From: Phenylobacterium sp.
GTDB taxonomy: Bacteria; Pseudomonadota; Alphaproteobacteria; Caulobacterales; Caulobacteraceae
DNA: 64,000 bases
Reading direction: 5' to 3'
Assembly: GCF_025351295.1 (NCBI RefSeq)
Contig: NZ_JANXWD010000138.1
Location: 1 to 64,000, forward strand
Shown: positions 9,669 through 18,656 of the stretch, piece by piece
Layout of the letters: each line of letters starts with the position of its first letter
How positions within the stretch are numbered: position 1 is the first letter of the stretch
Program-made: the position numbers and the translations under genes
The notes under the pieces: generated by a model
The model's input: the letters and a program-made list of their open reading frames with translations, nothing else
What the model was told of the DNA's origin: nothing
Database searches by the model: none

Positions 9669-10412
9669 CTAGACTGCCCGGATGATCCCCAGGAAGTCCG
9701 CCGCCTTCAGGGACGCCCCGCCCACCAGGGCGCCGCCCACTTCGGCGGCGTGCAGGATTTCGGCGGCATTGGCGGGTTTCACCGAGCCGCCGTAGAGGAT
9801 CGGGACCGCCCGCCCCGCGTCGCCGAACAGCGCCACCAGAGTGGCGCGGATCGCCCGGTGGACCTCCTCGATCTCCGGGGTGGTCGGGGTCAGGCCGGTG
9901 CCGATGGCCCAGACCGGTTCGTAGGCGACCGAGAACGCCTGGCCGGCCAGTTCCGCCGGCAGCGAGCCGCGGACCTGTCCCGTCACCACGCCCAGGGCCT
10001 CGCCGGCCTTGCGCTGCGCCAGGGTCTCGCCGACGCAGACGATCGGCTCCAGGCCGGCCCGCAGCGCCGCCCGGGTCTTGGCGGCCACCAGGGCGTCGGT
10101 CTCGCGATAGCCGGCGCGGCGCTCGGAGTGGCCCACGATCACCAGCACCGCGCCGGCGTCCGCCAACTGCTCGGCCGCCACATCGCCCGTGAACGCGCCG
10201 TCAGGTTCCGCGTGGCCATCCTGGCCGCCGACCAGCACCGCGGTTCCCGCAAGCGCCTCGCTCATCCGGTGGATCAGGGTCGCGGGGGGGCAGATCGCCA
10301 CACGCGCCGGCGTCGCCCCCAGGCCCGCGGCCACCGCCTTCGCCTCGGCCAGCGAGGCGGCCAGCCCGTTCATCTTCCAGTTTCCGGCGATCAACGGCCG
10401 TGGCGCGGTCAT
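9669..10412 (-). CDS. tpiA: Triose-phosphate isomerase
   Basis: A 247-aa protein. It interconverts dihydroxyacetone phosphate and glyceraldehyde 3-phosphate in the cytoplasm. The catalytic residues are visible: Asn/Lys in IAGNWKMNG (near residues 10-12), the electrophilic His in VIVGHSERR, and the base Glu in AYEPVWAIGTGL. The phosphate-binding loop GGSVKPANA and GGALVGGASL near the C-terminus complete the TIM barrel. It is divergent from the PpiD-like gene, with 128 bp between their starts. Confidence 0.97.
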   Translation of the reverse strand: MTAPRPLIAGNWKMNGLAASLAEAKAVAAGLGATPARVAICPPATLIHRMSEALAGTAVLVGGQDGHAEPDGAFTGDVAAEQLADAGAVLVIVGHSERRAGYRETDALVAAKTRAALRAGLEPIVCVGETLAQRKAGEALGVVTGQVRGSLPAELAGQAFSVAYEPVWAIGTGLTPTTPEIEEVHRAIRATLVALFGDAGRAVPILYGGSVKPANAAEILHAAEVGGALVGGASLKAADFLGIIRAV

Positions 10413-10540
10413 GCCCCCTCCTGGGATGTCAGCGTGAGCCCGGGCGGTTAAGCCAAGCCGCTGCGGCTGTCACGCGCTTGCCCCAGCGAAGCCCACTCCA
10501 CTATACCGGCGCGCACGCTTCGCCGCAGGACTGGACCCGA

Positions 10541-12466
10541 ATGCTCTCTTCTATCCGCAACTTCGCGAAATCCTGGCCCGCCAGGATCCTGATGGCCATC
10601 CTGGCCGTCAGCTTTGTCGGGTGGGGGATCAACCGGACCGGCTTCCAGGCCGTGAATGGTGACGAGGTGATCCGGGCAGGCTCGCGGACCACGGACTCCT
10701 TCGTCTTCAAGCGCGAATACGACAACTACAAGAAGCGTCTTGAGGGGCAGCAGCAGGGCCAGCCGATCCCGCAGGATATGGCCGAAGCCAACCACCTCGA
10801 CACCGTGGTGCTGAACGGCCTGGCCACCCGCGAGGCCTTTTCCGAACTGCTGTCGCGCTCGGGCATCCACCCGTCCGACAAGCTGATCCTGGCGCAGCTG
10901 GAGAAGATCCCCGCCTTCTTCGACCCGATCACCGGCCGCTTCGACAAGAAGACCTACCAGCGCCGGCTGGCGGACAACAGCATGACGCCCAAGATGCTGG
11001 ACGCCGAGATCCGCGACGGCATGGCGGCCCAGAACTGGGGGGCTGGCCTGCAGAACGGTCTGGCCGTGCCGCGCGCCTACGGCGCCCTGGGCTCGGTGTT
11101 CGCGCTGGAGACCCGCGACCTCAGCTACTTCCTGGTCACCCCGCAGAGCGTGCCGCAGCCGCCGGCGCCCACCGACGCCCAGCTCGCCGCCTTCGTGGCC
11201 GAGAACCGCAGCCGCCTGAGCCTGCCGGAAATGCGGCTGATCACCGTCGTGGCCTTCGCCCCGCCTCCGCCCGAGTCGCTCGGCCCGGTGGACCCGGCCG
11301 CGCTCAAGAAGCGCTACGACTTCCGCAAGGACACGCTGTCCAAGCCCGAGACCCGCACCCTGGTGCAGATCCCGGCCAAGACCCCGGCGATCGCGGACCA
11401 GGTCGTGGCCCGCCTCGGCCGCGGCGAGGCGCCCGCTGCGATCGCCAAGTCGCTGGGCGTCGAGCCGGTGGAGTTCGCCGACAAGCCGGTCACCGCCATC
11501 CCCGACCGCAAGGCCGGCGTGGCGGCGTTCAAGATGATGCCGGGCCAGGTCGGCGCCGTGCAGGGCGACCTGGGTTTGACGGTCATCAAGGTGGTCTCGG
11601 TGACCGCCGGGCGCGAGATCACGCTGGAGGAAGCCCGTCCCATGCTGGAGGCGGAGCTGCGCAAGACCATGGCCGCCGAGAAGGTCTACGCCCAGGCCCA
11701 GGCCTTCGACGACGCCCACCAGGGCGGCGCGACCCTGGCCCAGGCCGCCGCGAAGGCCGGCGCCGAGGCCAAGACCCTGGGCCCGATCAGCGCCCAGGGC
11801 GTCGACGCCCAGCACCGCCAGCTGCAGGGGTTCCCGCCGAAGATCCTGCAACTGGCCTTCTCGCTGCCGGCCGGCGGCGAGAGCGAGATCACCGAACTCG
11901 GCAACGGCGTCTCCTTCGCCGTGCGCGTCGAGAAGGTGATCCCGGCCCATGTGCCGCCGCTGGACGAGATCCGCGCAGACGCCACCCGCGAGTGGCAGCT
12001 GCGCGAGCTGGTCAAGGCCATGGAGACCCGCGCCACCGCGCTCAGCGCGCGCATCGACAAGGGTGAGGCCCTGGACGCGGTCGCCGCCTCAGCCGGCTAT
12101 GCCCCCGTGAAGGTCGCGGCGCTGTCGCGCCAGACCGCCCAGGCCCATCCCGAGGTCCCGCGCGAGATCCTCGGCCGAGCCTTCGGCTCGAAGCCTGGCG
12201 AGGTCTGGACCACCCGCGCGCCCAACGCCCTGGCCGTCGGCCGGGTCGAGAACGTGCACATGGACCCCAGCCCCGAGGCCGCGCGCCTGGCCGAGACCAA
12301 CCGAGCCGAACTGAGCGCGGCGGTGTTCCGCGAGATGGCCGAGTCCGCCCAGGCCTATTCGCGCACCAAGCTGAAGGTGAAGGTCGACGCCGCCCGCGCC
12401 CGCGCCGCCGCCGGCTTCGGGCCGCTCTCCAAGGACGGCGCCAAGCCCGCGGAGAAGAAGGGGTGA
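10541..12466 (+). CDS. ppiD: SurA N-terminal/PpiD-like periplasmic peptidyl-prolyl isomerase
   Basis: A 641-aa protein from ATG 10541; the frame extends upstream to 10400 but without membrane-protein character. It begins MLSSIRNFAKSWPARILMAI with one transmembrane anchor (ILMAILAVSFVGWGI), as in PpiD. The N-terminal SurA_N-type helical region (about 20-220) precedes a parvulin-like region (about 225-340) and a long helical C-terminal half. PpiD assists outer-membrane and secreted proteins leaving the Sec translocon. Parvulin catalytic residues are not obvious, so it may be mainly a chaperone. Its TGA overlaps the GTG start of trpE, so the two are translationally coupled; this pairing recurs in alphaproteobacteria. 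Confidence 0.85.
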   Translation: MLSSIRNFAKSWPARILMAILAVSFVGWGINRTGFQAVNGDEVIRAGSRTTDSFVFKREYDNYKKRLEGQQQGQPIPQDMAEANHLDTVVLNGLATREAFSELLSRSGIHPSDKLILAQLEKIPAFFDPITGRFDKKTYQRRLADNSMTPKMLDAEIRDGMAAQNWGAGLQNGLAVPRAYGALGSVFALETRDLSYFLVTPQSVPQPPAPTDAQLAAFVAENRSRLSLPEMRLITVVAFAPPPPESLGPVDPAALKKRYDFRKDTLSKPETRTLVQIPAKTPAIADQVVARLGRGEAPAAIAKSLGVEPVEFADKPVTAIPDRKAGVAAFKMMPGQVGAVQGDLGLTVIKVVSVTAGREITLEEARPMLEAELRKTMAAEKVYAQAQAFDDAHQGGATLAQAAAKAGAEAKTLGPISAQGVDAQHRQLQGFPPKILQLAFSLPAGGESEITELGNGVSFAVRVEKVIPAHVPPLDEIRADATREWQLRELVKAMETRATALSARIDKGEALDAVAASAGYAPVKVAALSRQTAQAHPEVPREILGRAFGSKPGEVWTTRAPNALAVGRVENVHMDPSPEAARLAETNRAELSAAVFREMAESAQAYSRTKLKVKVDAARARAAAGFGPLSKDGAKPAEKKG

Positions 12467-13995
12467 AGACCGAGCCGCCGCTCGAGGCCTTTCGGACGAC
12501 CTATGACGGCGGCGCCCCCCAGGTCGTCTGGACGCGGCTGATCGACGACCTGGAGACGCCGGTCTCGGCGTTCCTGAAGATCGGCCACGGCAAGCCCTAC
12601 GCCTTCCTGTTCGAGTCGGTGGAGGGCGGCGCCTTCCGCGCGCGGTACTCGATCATCACGCTGAACCCGGACCTGGTCTGGCGCTGCCGCGGCGATCAGG
12701 CCGAGGTCGCCACCGGGGCGGACATCGCGGCCGGCCGGTTCACGCCGCAGGTGGGCGGGGCCTTGGACAGCCTTCGCGACCTGCTGGCCGCCTCGCGCAT
12801 CCAGCTGCCGGACGGCCTGCCGCCGATGGCGGCCGGCGTGTTCGGGGCCCTGGGCTACGACACCATCCGGCTGGTCGAGCGGCTGCCGAACGTCAATCCC
12901 GACCCGCTGGGCCTGCCCGACGGGATCATGGCCCGGCCGTCGATCGTCGCCATCTTCGACGCCATCGCCCAGGAGATCGTCCTGGTCACCTCGGTGCGTC
13001 CGAACGGCGCGCCGGCGGCCGAGGCCTATGCCGCCGCCGAGGCCCGGCTGGCCGCGGTGATCGCCGACCTGCGCAAGCCGACGCCGCCGCTGCTGGGCAC
13101 GGCGCTGCCCGAGCCCGACCGCTTCACCACGCCCGTCGACCGCGAAACCTACCGGGGCATCGTCGAACGGGCGAAGGAATATGTCCGCGCCGGCGATGTC
13201 TTCCAGGTGGTGCCCAGCCACCGGTTCCGCGCACCCTTCCCGCACGACCCGTTCGCCCTCTACCGGTCGCTGCGGCGGACCAATCCCTCGCCATTCCTGT
13301 TCTTCCTGGACTTCGGCGACTTTCACCTGGCCGGGTCGTCGCCGGAGATCCTGGTCCGCCTGCGCGACGGCAAGATCACCATCCGCCCCATCGCCGGCAC
13401 CCGTCCCCGCGGCGCCACGCCCGAGGAGGACCGCCGCCTCGAGCAGGAGCTGATCGCCGACCCCAATGAGCGCGCCGAGCACCTGATGCTGCTGGACCTG
13501 GGCCGCAACGACGTGGGCCGGGTGGCCATGCTGAAGCAGAAGGGCGCGAACGAACCGCCGCCGGCCAGCCGCGCGCCCCGCGTGCGGGTCACCGCCAGCT
13601 TCTTCGTCGAGCGCTACAGCCACGTCATGCACCTGGTCTCCAACGTCGAGGGCGATGCGCCAGACGGCCTGGACCCGGTCGACGTGGTGATGGCCGCCCT
13701 GCCCGCCGGCACGCTATCGGGCGCGCCCAAGGTCCGCGCCATGGAGATCATCGACGACCTGGAGAGCGAGAAGCGCGGCCTCACCTATGCCGGCGCAGTC
13801 GGCTATTTCGGCTCCGACGGCTCGGTCGACACCTGCATCGTGCTGCGCACCGCGCTCTTCAAGAACGGCATGATGTACGTCCAGGCCGGCGGCGGCGTGG
13901 TGGCCGATAGCGACCCCGACGCGGAATACAACGAGACCCTCCAGAAGGCCCAGGCGCTGCGCAGCGCGGCAGAGGAAAGCTGGCGGTTCATCTGA
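12463..13995 (+). CDS. trpE: Anthranilate synthase component I
   Basis: A 510-aa protein with a GTG start that overlaps the ppiD-like stop codon (GTGA). It uses chorismate and ammonia to make anthranilate, the first committed step to tryptophan. The N-terminal regulatory region contains YAFLFESVEGG, equivalent to the LLES motif that binds feedback inhibitor tryptophan. The chorismate-binding core has FLDFGDFHLAGSSPEILV, IRPIAGTRPRG, MLLDLGRNDVGRV and AGTLSGAPKVRAMEII. The partner TrpG subunit is encoded 2.1 kb downstream, because a metal-related cassette lies between them. Confidence 0.97.
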   Translation: MKTEPPLEAFRTTYDGGAPQVVWTRLIDDLETPVSAFLKIGHGKPYAFLFESVEGGAFRARYSIITLNPDLVWRCRGDQAEVATGADIAAGRFTPQVGGALDSLRDLLAASRIQLPDGLPPMAAGVFGALGYDTIRLVERLPNVNPDPLGLPDGIMARPSIVAIFDAIAQEIVLVTSVRPNGAPAAEAYAAAEARLAAVIADLRKPTPPLLGTALPEPDRFTTPVDRETYRGIVERAKEYVRAGDVFQVVPSHRFRAPFPHDPFALYRSLRRTNPSPFLFFLDFGDFHLAGSSPEILVRLRDGKITIRPIAGTRPRGATPEEDRRLEQELIADPNERAEHLMLLDLGRNDVGRVAMLKQKGANEPPPASRAPRVRVTASFFVERYSHVMHLVSNVEGDAPDGLDPVDVVMAALPAGTLSGAPKVRAMEIIDDLESEKRGLTYAGAVGYFGSDGSVDTCIVLRTALFKNGMMYVQAGGGVVADSDPDAEYNETLQKAQALRSAAEESWRFI

Positions 13996-14045
13996 CGGCG
14001 CGGAACGGAATTGACCTCCGCGATGCGCGATGCGAAGCCGGAACC

Positions 14046-14447
14046 ATGCGCGGCCGAGGCTTGAGCACGATGTCGGGACGGGCGCGGCGCCTGGGCGTGG
14101 CGCTGCTTGTCCTCGCCGCCGTCATGCTCCGCGCGGCCACGCCCGCGGGCTGGATGCCCAACCCTCAGGGTGCGACGGGCGCGCCGTTCGTGATCTGCAC
14201 GGGGACCGGCAGCCAGCTGCTTGAGCTTGACGGGCAAGGCAAGCCCACCACGCCCGAATCCGGCAAGCATCGCGAACTCTGCGCGTTTGCCGGCCACCAT
14301 TCGGCGCCCGCTCCAACGCCGGACCTGGACTCCGACCGGGTCACGTTCGTCAGCTTCACAGCACAGCCCGCGGCGCGCAGCGCGCCGCGGGCCGCCGCCA
14401 TCCGCCATCGGGAACAATCCCCGAGAGCGCCCCCCACCACAGTCTGA
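14046..14447 (+). CDS. DUF2946-like small exported/membrane protein
   Basis: A 133-aa protein; ATG 14070 is an alternative start. It has one hydrophobic N-terminal helix (LGVALLVLAAVMLRAATPAG) followed by the PAGWMPN motif, then PFVICTGTG and a Cys/His-bearing ELCAFAGHH. This arrangement (PAGWMP, ICT, C-x-FAGH) matches the DUF2946 pattern, a family often found near copper-resistance or metal-uptake genes. The C-terminal 40 residues are low complexity. It is followed by an outer-membrane-like protein and CopC on the same strand, supporting a metal-linked role. The family assignment is by memory of the motif, so moderate certainty. Confidence 0.6.
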   Translation: MRGRGLSTMSGRARRLGVALLVLAAVMLRAATPAGWMPNPQGATGAPFVICTGTGSQLLELDGQGKPTTPESGKHRELCAFAGHHSAPAPTPDLDSDRVTFVSFTAQPAARSAPRAAAIRHREQSPRAPPTTV

Positions 14448-14528
14448 GCCTGGCCGCGCGCGTCCCGCCAGTCGCCTATGCGCCGCTGGGCGGGATGCAT
14501 CGACACTTCTCGGATCTCTGGAGCGCCC

Positions 14529-15443
14529 ATGCGCAATCTCATTCTGCTGGCCTGCTCGGCGGGCCTCACGGCCACGCTCTGCGCCGGCTCCGCGACGGCC
14601 CACGCCGTGGCCGGCAACCGCTTCTTCCCGGCGACCCTCAAGACCGACGACCCTGGCGTCGCCGACGAGCTTTCGCTGCCGACGATCTCGTCATTCAAGA
14701 CCGGAGACGACCCGATGCAGCGGCAACTGGATGTCTCCGGCGAATATTCAAAGCGGCTGACCCCCAAGCTTGGCATCTCGGTCGGCGAGACCTGGACGCA
14801 GCTCAAGACCAGCGGCCTCGGCAAGGCCCAGGGCTTCCAGAACCTGGAGGTCACGGTGAAGTACCAGGCGATCACCAGCGCCGAGCACGAGACCATCGTG
14901 GCGGTTGGCCTGAGCACGGAGTGGGCTGACACGGGCGCCGACAGGGTCGGCGCGGAACATCACTCGACGTTCACGCCGAGCGTCTATTTCGGGAAGGGTG
15001 GCGGCGACCTGCCGGACAGCCTGACCTGGGCGCGGCCGCTCGCCCTCACCGGCGTCGTCGGCTACGCGATTCCGGACCGGTTGCACGATGGCGCGGACCG
15101 CAATCCCAGCGTCCTGCACTCCGGCTTCGCGCTGGAATACAGCCTTCCCTATCTGGCCTCGCACGTGAAGGATTATGGCCTGCCCGATTTCCTGAACCAC
15201 CTGACTCCCCTGGTGGAAGCCGACTTTGAAACCCCGGTCGCCCACGCCTCCGGCTCCCGGACGACCGGAACCATCAATCCCGGCGTCATCTGGGCGGGCC
15301 GCTACTACCAGCTGGGGGCCGAAGCGACCTTTCCCATCAACCACGACAGCGGCCGCGGCGTCGGCTTCGTCGTGCAACTGCACGTCTTCCTCGACGACCT
15401 GTTCCCCAGGTCGATCGGCAAGCCGGTCTGGTCTGGACAATGA
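14529..15443 (+). CDS. Putative outer-membrane beta-barrel/transporter-like protein next to copC
   Basis: A 304-aa protein. ATG 14529 gives a signal peptide (LILLACSAGLTATLCAGSATAHA). The mature chain has amphipathic beta-type segments (QRQLDVSGEYSKRLTPKLGI, FQNLEVTVKYQAI, HSTFTPSVYFGKG) and a near-terminal AEATFPINHDSGRGVGFVVQ, suggesting a porin-like or MetA/phenol-pathway-like barrel. I do not recognise a characterised family. Its TGA overlaps the ATG of copC, so the two are coupled and likely act together, perhaps in copper or other metal handling. Codon use and GC look like the neighbours. Confidence 0.6.
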   Translation: MRNLILLACSAGLTATLCAGSATAHAVAGNRFFPATLKTDDPGVADELSLPTISSFKTGDDPMQRQLDVSGEYSKRLTPKLGISVGETWTQLKTSGLGKAQGFQNLEVTVKYQAITSAEHETIVAVGLSTEWADTGADRVGAEHHSTFTPSVYFGKGGGDLPDSLTWARPLALTGVVGYAIPDRLHDGADRNPSVLHSGFALEYSLPYLASHVKDYGLPDFLNHLTPLVEADFETPVAHASGSRTTGTINPGVIWAGRYYQLGAEATFPINHDSGRGVGFVVQLHVFLDDLFPRSIGKPVWSGQ

Positions 15444-15802
15444 CCCGGGCCGCCCTCCTCCTCGTGACCGCCCTGGCTCTGGGCCCGACCCAGGCCGGCG
15501 CCCACGCACGGCTGCTGCACGCCTTGCCGAAGGTCGGAGCGACCGTCAGCCGCGCGCCGGCCGAACTGCGGCTGTGGTTCAGCGAGGCCATCGAGCCGGC
15601 GTTTTCCACCATCACCCTCTCGGGCGCCGACGGCCGCCCCGCGACGACCGGCCGCCTGTCCCTCGACCCGCAGGATCGCCGCGTGGCAATCGTGCCGATC
15701 CCGGTCGCCTTGCCGCCCGCCGCCTATCGCGTGCGCTGGCGGGTGACCTCGACCGACAGCCACCGGACGGAGGGCGACTTCACGTTCACGATCAAACCTT
15801 GA
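15440..15802 (+). CDS. copC: CopC-domain copper-binding periplasmic protein
   Basis: A 120-aa protein. Signal peptide 1-21 with likely cleavage after QAGA, which would expose His22 as the mature N-terminus, the first Cu(II) ligand of CopC. HARLLHALPKVGATVSRAPAEL and LRLWFSEAIEPAF are typical. Asp106 and His108 in STDSHRTEGDFTFTI complete the Cu(II) brace. There is no Met-rich loop, so it appears to be the single-site Cu(II) form. CopC binds copper in the periplasm and usually works with the membrane protein CopD, but no copD follows here. Its start overlaps the stop of the preceding barrel-like gene. Confidence 0.88.
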   Translation: MTRAALLLVTALALGPTQAGAHARLLHALPKVGATVSRAPAELRLWFSEAIEPAFSTITLSGADGRPATTGRLSLDPQDRRVAIVPIPVALPPAAYRVRWRVTSTDSHRTEGDFTFTIKP

Positions 15803-15873
15803 GACGATAGCGATGCGGCGGGAGCGCGGAGTGGGGAGGGCAAGCCCCAGGCGCTGAGTCGTGGGCGTGCGCC

Positions 15874-16077
15874 CTACCCCGGTGCGCTCGCGGCCACGTG
15901 CTCGGTCTGCAGCGGCGGGGCGAGCACCGCCACCGCCGCGAACATCACGGAGGTCAGGGCCAGGGCCGTCGCCGCGACCAGCGCCGGCCATAGCGGGTCG
16001 CGGCGCCGGGGCGTGCGCAGCAGCCCGCGGGCCCGCTCAATAGCGATAGGATCGAGGGTCGAGTCGCTGAACCGCAT
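15874..16077 (-). CDS. Short single-pass membrane protein, unknown
   Basis: A 67-aa frame from ATG 16077, beginning MRFSDSTLDPIAIERARGLL. A basic segment (RTPRRRDPLWP) precedes one transmembrane helix (ALVAATALALTSVMFAAVAV), which predicts an N-in, C-out topology. It faces copC and is divergent from trpG, with 51 bp between starts. I do not recognise a family. It could be a real small gene or a chance frame, but the basic segment followed by a clean helix favours a real membrane protein. Confidence 0.5.
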   Translation of the reverse strand: MRFSDSTLDPIAIERARGLLRTPRRRDPLWPALVAATALALTSVMFAAVAVLAPPLQTEHVAASAPG

Positions 16078-16128
16078 GGCCGCAGCATCCCGCTTGGCGC
16101 GCGGCGCGGCAACGCCTAGAGAAGCCAC

Positions 16129-16719
16129 ATGATCCTGGTGATCGATAACTACGACAGCTTTACCTACAACCTCGTCCACTACCTGAACGAGCTGGGGGCG
16201 GAGACGGTTGTCCATCGCAACGATGCGATCACCGTGGAAGACGCCCTGGGTCTGCGGCCCGAAGCCGTCCTGCTCTCGCCGGGACCTTGTACGCCGAATG
16301 AAGCCGGGATCTGCCTCGGACTGGTCAGCCGGGCTCCGGAATCCCTGCCGATCCTCGGCGTCTGCCTGGGCCATCAGGCGATCGGCCAGGCGTTTGGCGG
16401 CGCGATCGTCCGCGCCCGCGCGCTCATGCATGGGAAAACCAGTCAAATCCATCACACCGACACCGGTGTGTTCGCCGGGTTGAAGAACCCGTTCACAGGC
16501 ACGCGATATCACTCGCTTTCGGTCGAAGCGGGCGATCTGCCGCAGGTGCTGGAGGTCAACGCTCGCACCGACGACGGCGAGATCATGGGATTCCGCCACC
16601 GCACCCGGCCAATCCACGGCGTCCAGTTCCACCCGGAATCCATCGCCACCGAGTGCGGCCACCAGCTGCTGGGCAACTTCCTGGACCTGGCCGGCGTGAA
16701 GCGGCTCGCCCAGGTCTGA
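16129..16719 (+). CDS. trpG: Anthranilate synthase component II (glutamine amidotransferase)
   Basis: A 196-aa protein. It hydrolyses glutamine and passes ammonia to TrpE. The class I amidotransferase triad is intact: Cys79 in [11 protein letters not shown], and His168 and Glu170 in [14 protein letters not shown]. The start [19 protein letters not shown] is canonical. No trpD fusion is present; trpD begins 13 bp downstream and the order trpG-trpD-trpC is kept. It is separated from trpE by an unrelated cassette. Confidence 0.97.
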   Translation: MILVIDNYDSFTYNLVHYLNELGAETVVHRNDAITVEDALGLRPEAVLLSPGPCTPNEAGICLGLVSRAPESLPILGVCLGHQAIGQAFGGAIVRARALMHGKTSQIHHTDTGVFAGLKNPFTGTRYHSLSVEAGDLPQVLEVNARTDDGEIMGFRHRTRPIHGVQFHPESIATECGHQLLGNFLDLAGVKRLAQV

Positions 16720-16732
16720 CGCACGCCACCCG

Positions 16733-17746
16733 ATGTCCGATGCATTCAAGCCGCTGCTGACGCGCCTGGCCGATGGCGGGACGCTCTCCGAGGACGACGC
16801 CGGGGAGTTCTTCGCCGCCTGCCTGCGCGGCGAACCGACGCCGTCCCAGGTGGGCGCGGCGCTCACCGCCATGCGCATGCGCGGCGAGACCCTGGGCGAG
16901 ATCGCCGCCTGCGCGCGGGCCATGCGCAAGGCGGCCATCCACCTGGACCCGCCCTACCCGACGCTCGACGTCTGCGGCACCGGCGGCGATGGCCTCCACA
17001 CCCTGAACATCTCCACCGCCGTGGCCTTCGTGGCGGCCGGTGGCGGCCTGAAGGTCGCCAAACACGGCAACCGGGCGCTCTCCTCCAAGTCCGGCGGAGC
17101 CGACGTGCTCACGGAACTGGGCGTCGCCATCGACCCCGGGGCCGAGCGCCAGCTCCAGGCCCTGGACCGGGCCGGAATCTGCTTCCTGTATGCGCCGGCC
17201 CACCATGGCGCCATGCGCCACGTCTCGCCGATCCGCGCGGAGCTGGGGTTCCGGACGATCTTCAATCTGCTGGGCCCGCTGACCAATCCGGCCGGCGCCC
17301 AGCGGCAGATCGTCGGCGTGTTCGCCGAGCGCTGGGTCGCGCCCCTGGCCCGGGTGCTGGGCGCGCTGGGCTCCGAGCGGGCCTGGGTGGTCCACAGCGG
17401 CGGCATGGACGAGATGTCCACCACCGGCGAGACCAGCGTCGCCGAACTGCGCGAAGGCCAGGTGCGGCTGTTCACCGTCACCCCCGAGGCGGTCGGCCTG
17501 AAGCGCGCCGCTCTGGCGGACCTGACCGGCGGCTCGCCCGCCCAGAACGCCGCGGCGCTTCGGGTGCTGCTGCAGGGCCAGCCGGGCGCCTACCGCGACA
17601 TCGTACTCCTGAACGCCGCCGCCGCCTTCCTGGTGGGCGAGAAGGTCGAGACCCTGCGCGAAGGCGTCGACCTGGCCGCCCAGGTCATCGACGACGGCCG
17701 CGCTCAGGCCGCGCTCGACCGGCTGGTGGAGATCGCCGGCCGATGA
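16733..17746 (+). CDS. trpD: Anthranilate phosphoribosyltransferase
   Basis: A 337-aa protein. It joins anthranilate to PRPP to give phosphoribosyl-anthranilate. The PRPP-binding glycine motif is visible in [16 protein letters not shown] (near residue 80), followed by [33 protein letters not shown] and [14 protein letters not shown], all conserved in the family. The length is normal. Its TGA overlaps the ATG of trpC (ATGA), so the two are translationally coupled. Confidence 0.97.
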   Translation: MSDAFKPLLTRLADGGTLSEDDAGEFFAACLRGEPTPSQVGAALTAMRMRGETLGEIAACARAMRKAAIHLDPPYPTLDVCGTGGDGLHTLNISTAVAFVAAGGGLKVAKHGNRALSSKSGGADVLTELGVAIDPGAERQLQALDRAGICFLYAPAHHGAMRHVSPIRAELGFRTIFNLLGPLTNPAGAQRQIVGVFAERWVAPLARVLGALGSERAWVVHSGGMDEMSTTGETSVAELREGQVRLFTVTPEAVGLKRAALADLTGGSPAQNAAALRVLLQGQPGAYRDIVLLNAAAAFLVGEKVETLREGVDLAAQVIDDGRAQAALDRLVEIAGR

Positions 17747-18516
17747 CCGACATCCTGGAGCACATCGCGGCCTACAAGCGCCAGGAGGTGGCCGTCCGCA
17801 AGGCCGCCGCGCCGGTCGCCAACGACCGCGCCTCCGCCCCCCGCGGCTTCCGCGCCGCCCTGGACCGCGCCCATGCGCCCGGCCGCTTGGCCCTGATCGC
17901 CGAGATCAAGAAGGCCTCGCCCTCCAAGGGCCTGATCCGCGCGGACTTCGACCCGCCGGCCCTGGCGCGCGCCTACGCGGTCGGCGGCGCGGCGTGCCTC
18001 TCCGTGCTCACCGATGGCCCCAGCTTCCAGGGGGCCGACGCCTTCCTCACCGCCGCCCGCGAGGCCGTTGCCCTGCCCTGCCTTCGCAAGGAATTCCTCG
18101 TCGACCCCTGGCAGGTGGCCGAGAGTCGCGCCCTGGGCGCCGACGCCATCCTGGTGATCCTGGCGATGGTCGACGACACCCTGGCCGCCGAGTTGATGTC
18201 CGAGGCCCGGCGGCTCGGCATGGACGCCCTGGTCGAGGTCCACGACGCCGCGGAGATGGCCCGCGCCGGGCGCCTGGGCGCCGACCTCGTGGGCGTCAAC
18301 AATCGCGACCTGCGGACCTTCGTCACCGACCTCGCCGCCACCGAGCGCCTCGCCGCCGCCGCGCCGCCCGGCGCCCTGCTGGTCACCGAGAGCGGCATCG
18401 CCACCCGGGCCGATGCCGCGCGCCTCGAGCGCTCCGGCGCCGCGGCCATGCTGGTGGGCGAGAGCCTGATGCGGCAGTCGGATGTCGCCCAGGCGACTCG
18501 CATCCTGCTCGACTGA
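17743..18516 (+). CDS. trpC: Indole-3-glycerol-phosphate synthase
   Basis: A 257-aa single-domain enzyme, with no TrpF fusion. It closes the indole ring from carboxyphenylamino-deoxyribulose phosphate. Family motifs: [17 protein letters not shown] with the catalytic Lys, [37 protein letters not shown], and [14 protein letters not shown] near the phosphate-binding site. It is the last gene of the trpGDC group, and lexA follows after a 140-bp gap holding its own regulatory sites. Confidence 0.97.
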   Translation: MTDILEHIAAYKRQEVAVRKAAAPVANDRASAPRGFRAALDRAHAPGRLALIAEIKKASPSKGLIRADFDPPALARAYAVGGAACLSVLTDGPSFQGADAFLTAAREAVALPCLRKEFLVDPWQVAESRALGADAILVILAMVDDTLAAELMSEARRLGMDALVEVHDAAEMARAGRLGADLVGVNNRDLRTFVTDLAATERLAAAAPPGALLVTESGIATRADAARLERSGAAAMLVGESLMRQSDVAQATRILLD

Positions 18517-18566
18517 GTCGCCGCCGCGCTCGGCACGCGGCTCCAACACATTGGATTCATGTATGT

Positions 18567-18578
18567 TTTGGCGCCAAA
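18567..18578. repeat. Perfect 12-bp palindrome TTTGGCGCCAAA
   Basis: A self-complementary 12-mer in the trpC-lexA gap, about 30 bp upstream of the LexA box. No T-run follows, so it is not a normal terminator. It could be an operator for an unidentified regulator or chance. Confidence 0.35.
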
Positions 18579-18602
18579 CGCCTGTAACTTGACATTAATG
18601 CG

Positions 18603-18617
18603 GAACACCTAGAGAAC
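18603..18617 (-). promoter_or_regulatory. LexA (SOS) box upstream of lexA
   Basis: GAAC-ACCTAGA-GAAC, the exact reverse complement of the alphaproteobacterial SOS consensus GTTC-N7-GTTC. It lies 39 bp before the lexA ATG. A TTGACA -35-like hexamer (18589-18594) sits just upstream, so LexA bound here would cover the -10 region, consistent with autorepression. Confidence 0.85.
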
Positions 18618-18656
18618 ATCGGCAAGCGTTTGCGCTTTGTTCTTCGAGGTTCCGAG

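Noticed and set aside
10400-10540. Upstream extension of the PpiD-like gene
   Set aside because: It would overlap the tpiA start region and precede the membrane anchor with unrelated sequence; ATG 10541 fits the family.
18639-18652. GTTC-N6-GTTC just before the lexA ATG
   Set aside because: The spacing is six, not seven, so it does not fit the alphaproteobacterial LexA box. The perfect box at 18603-18617 explains regulation.
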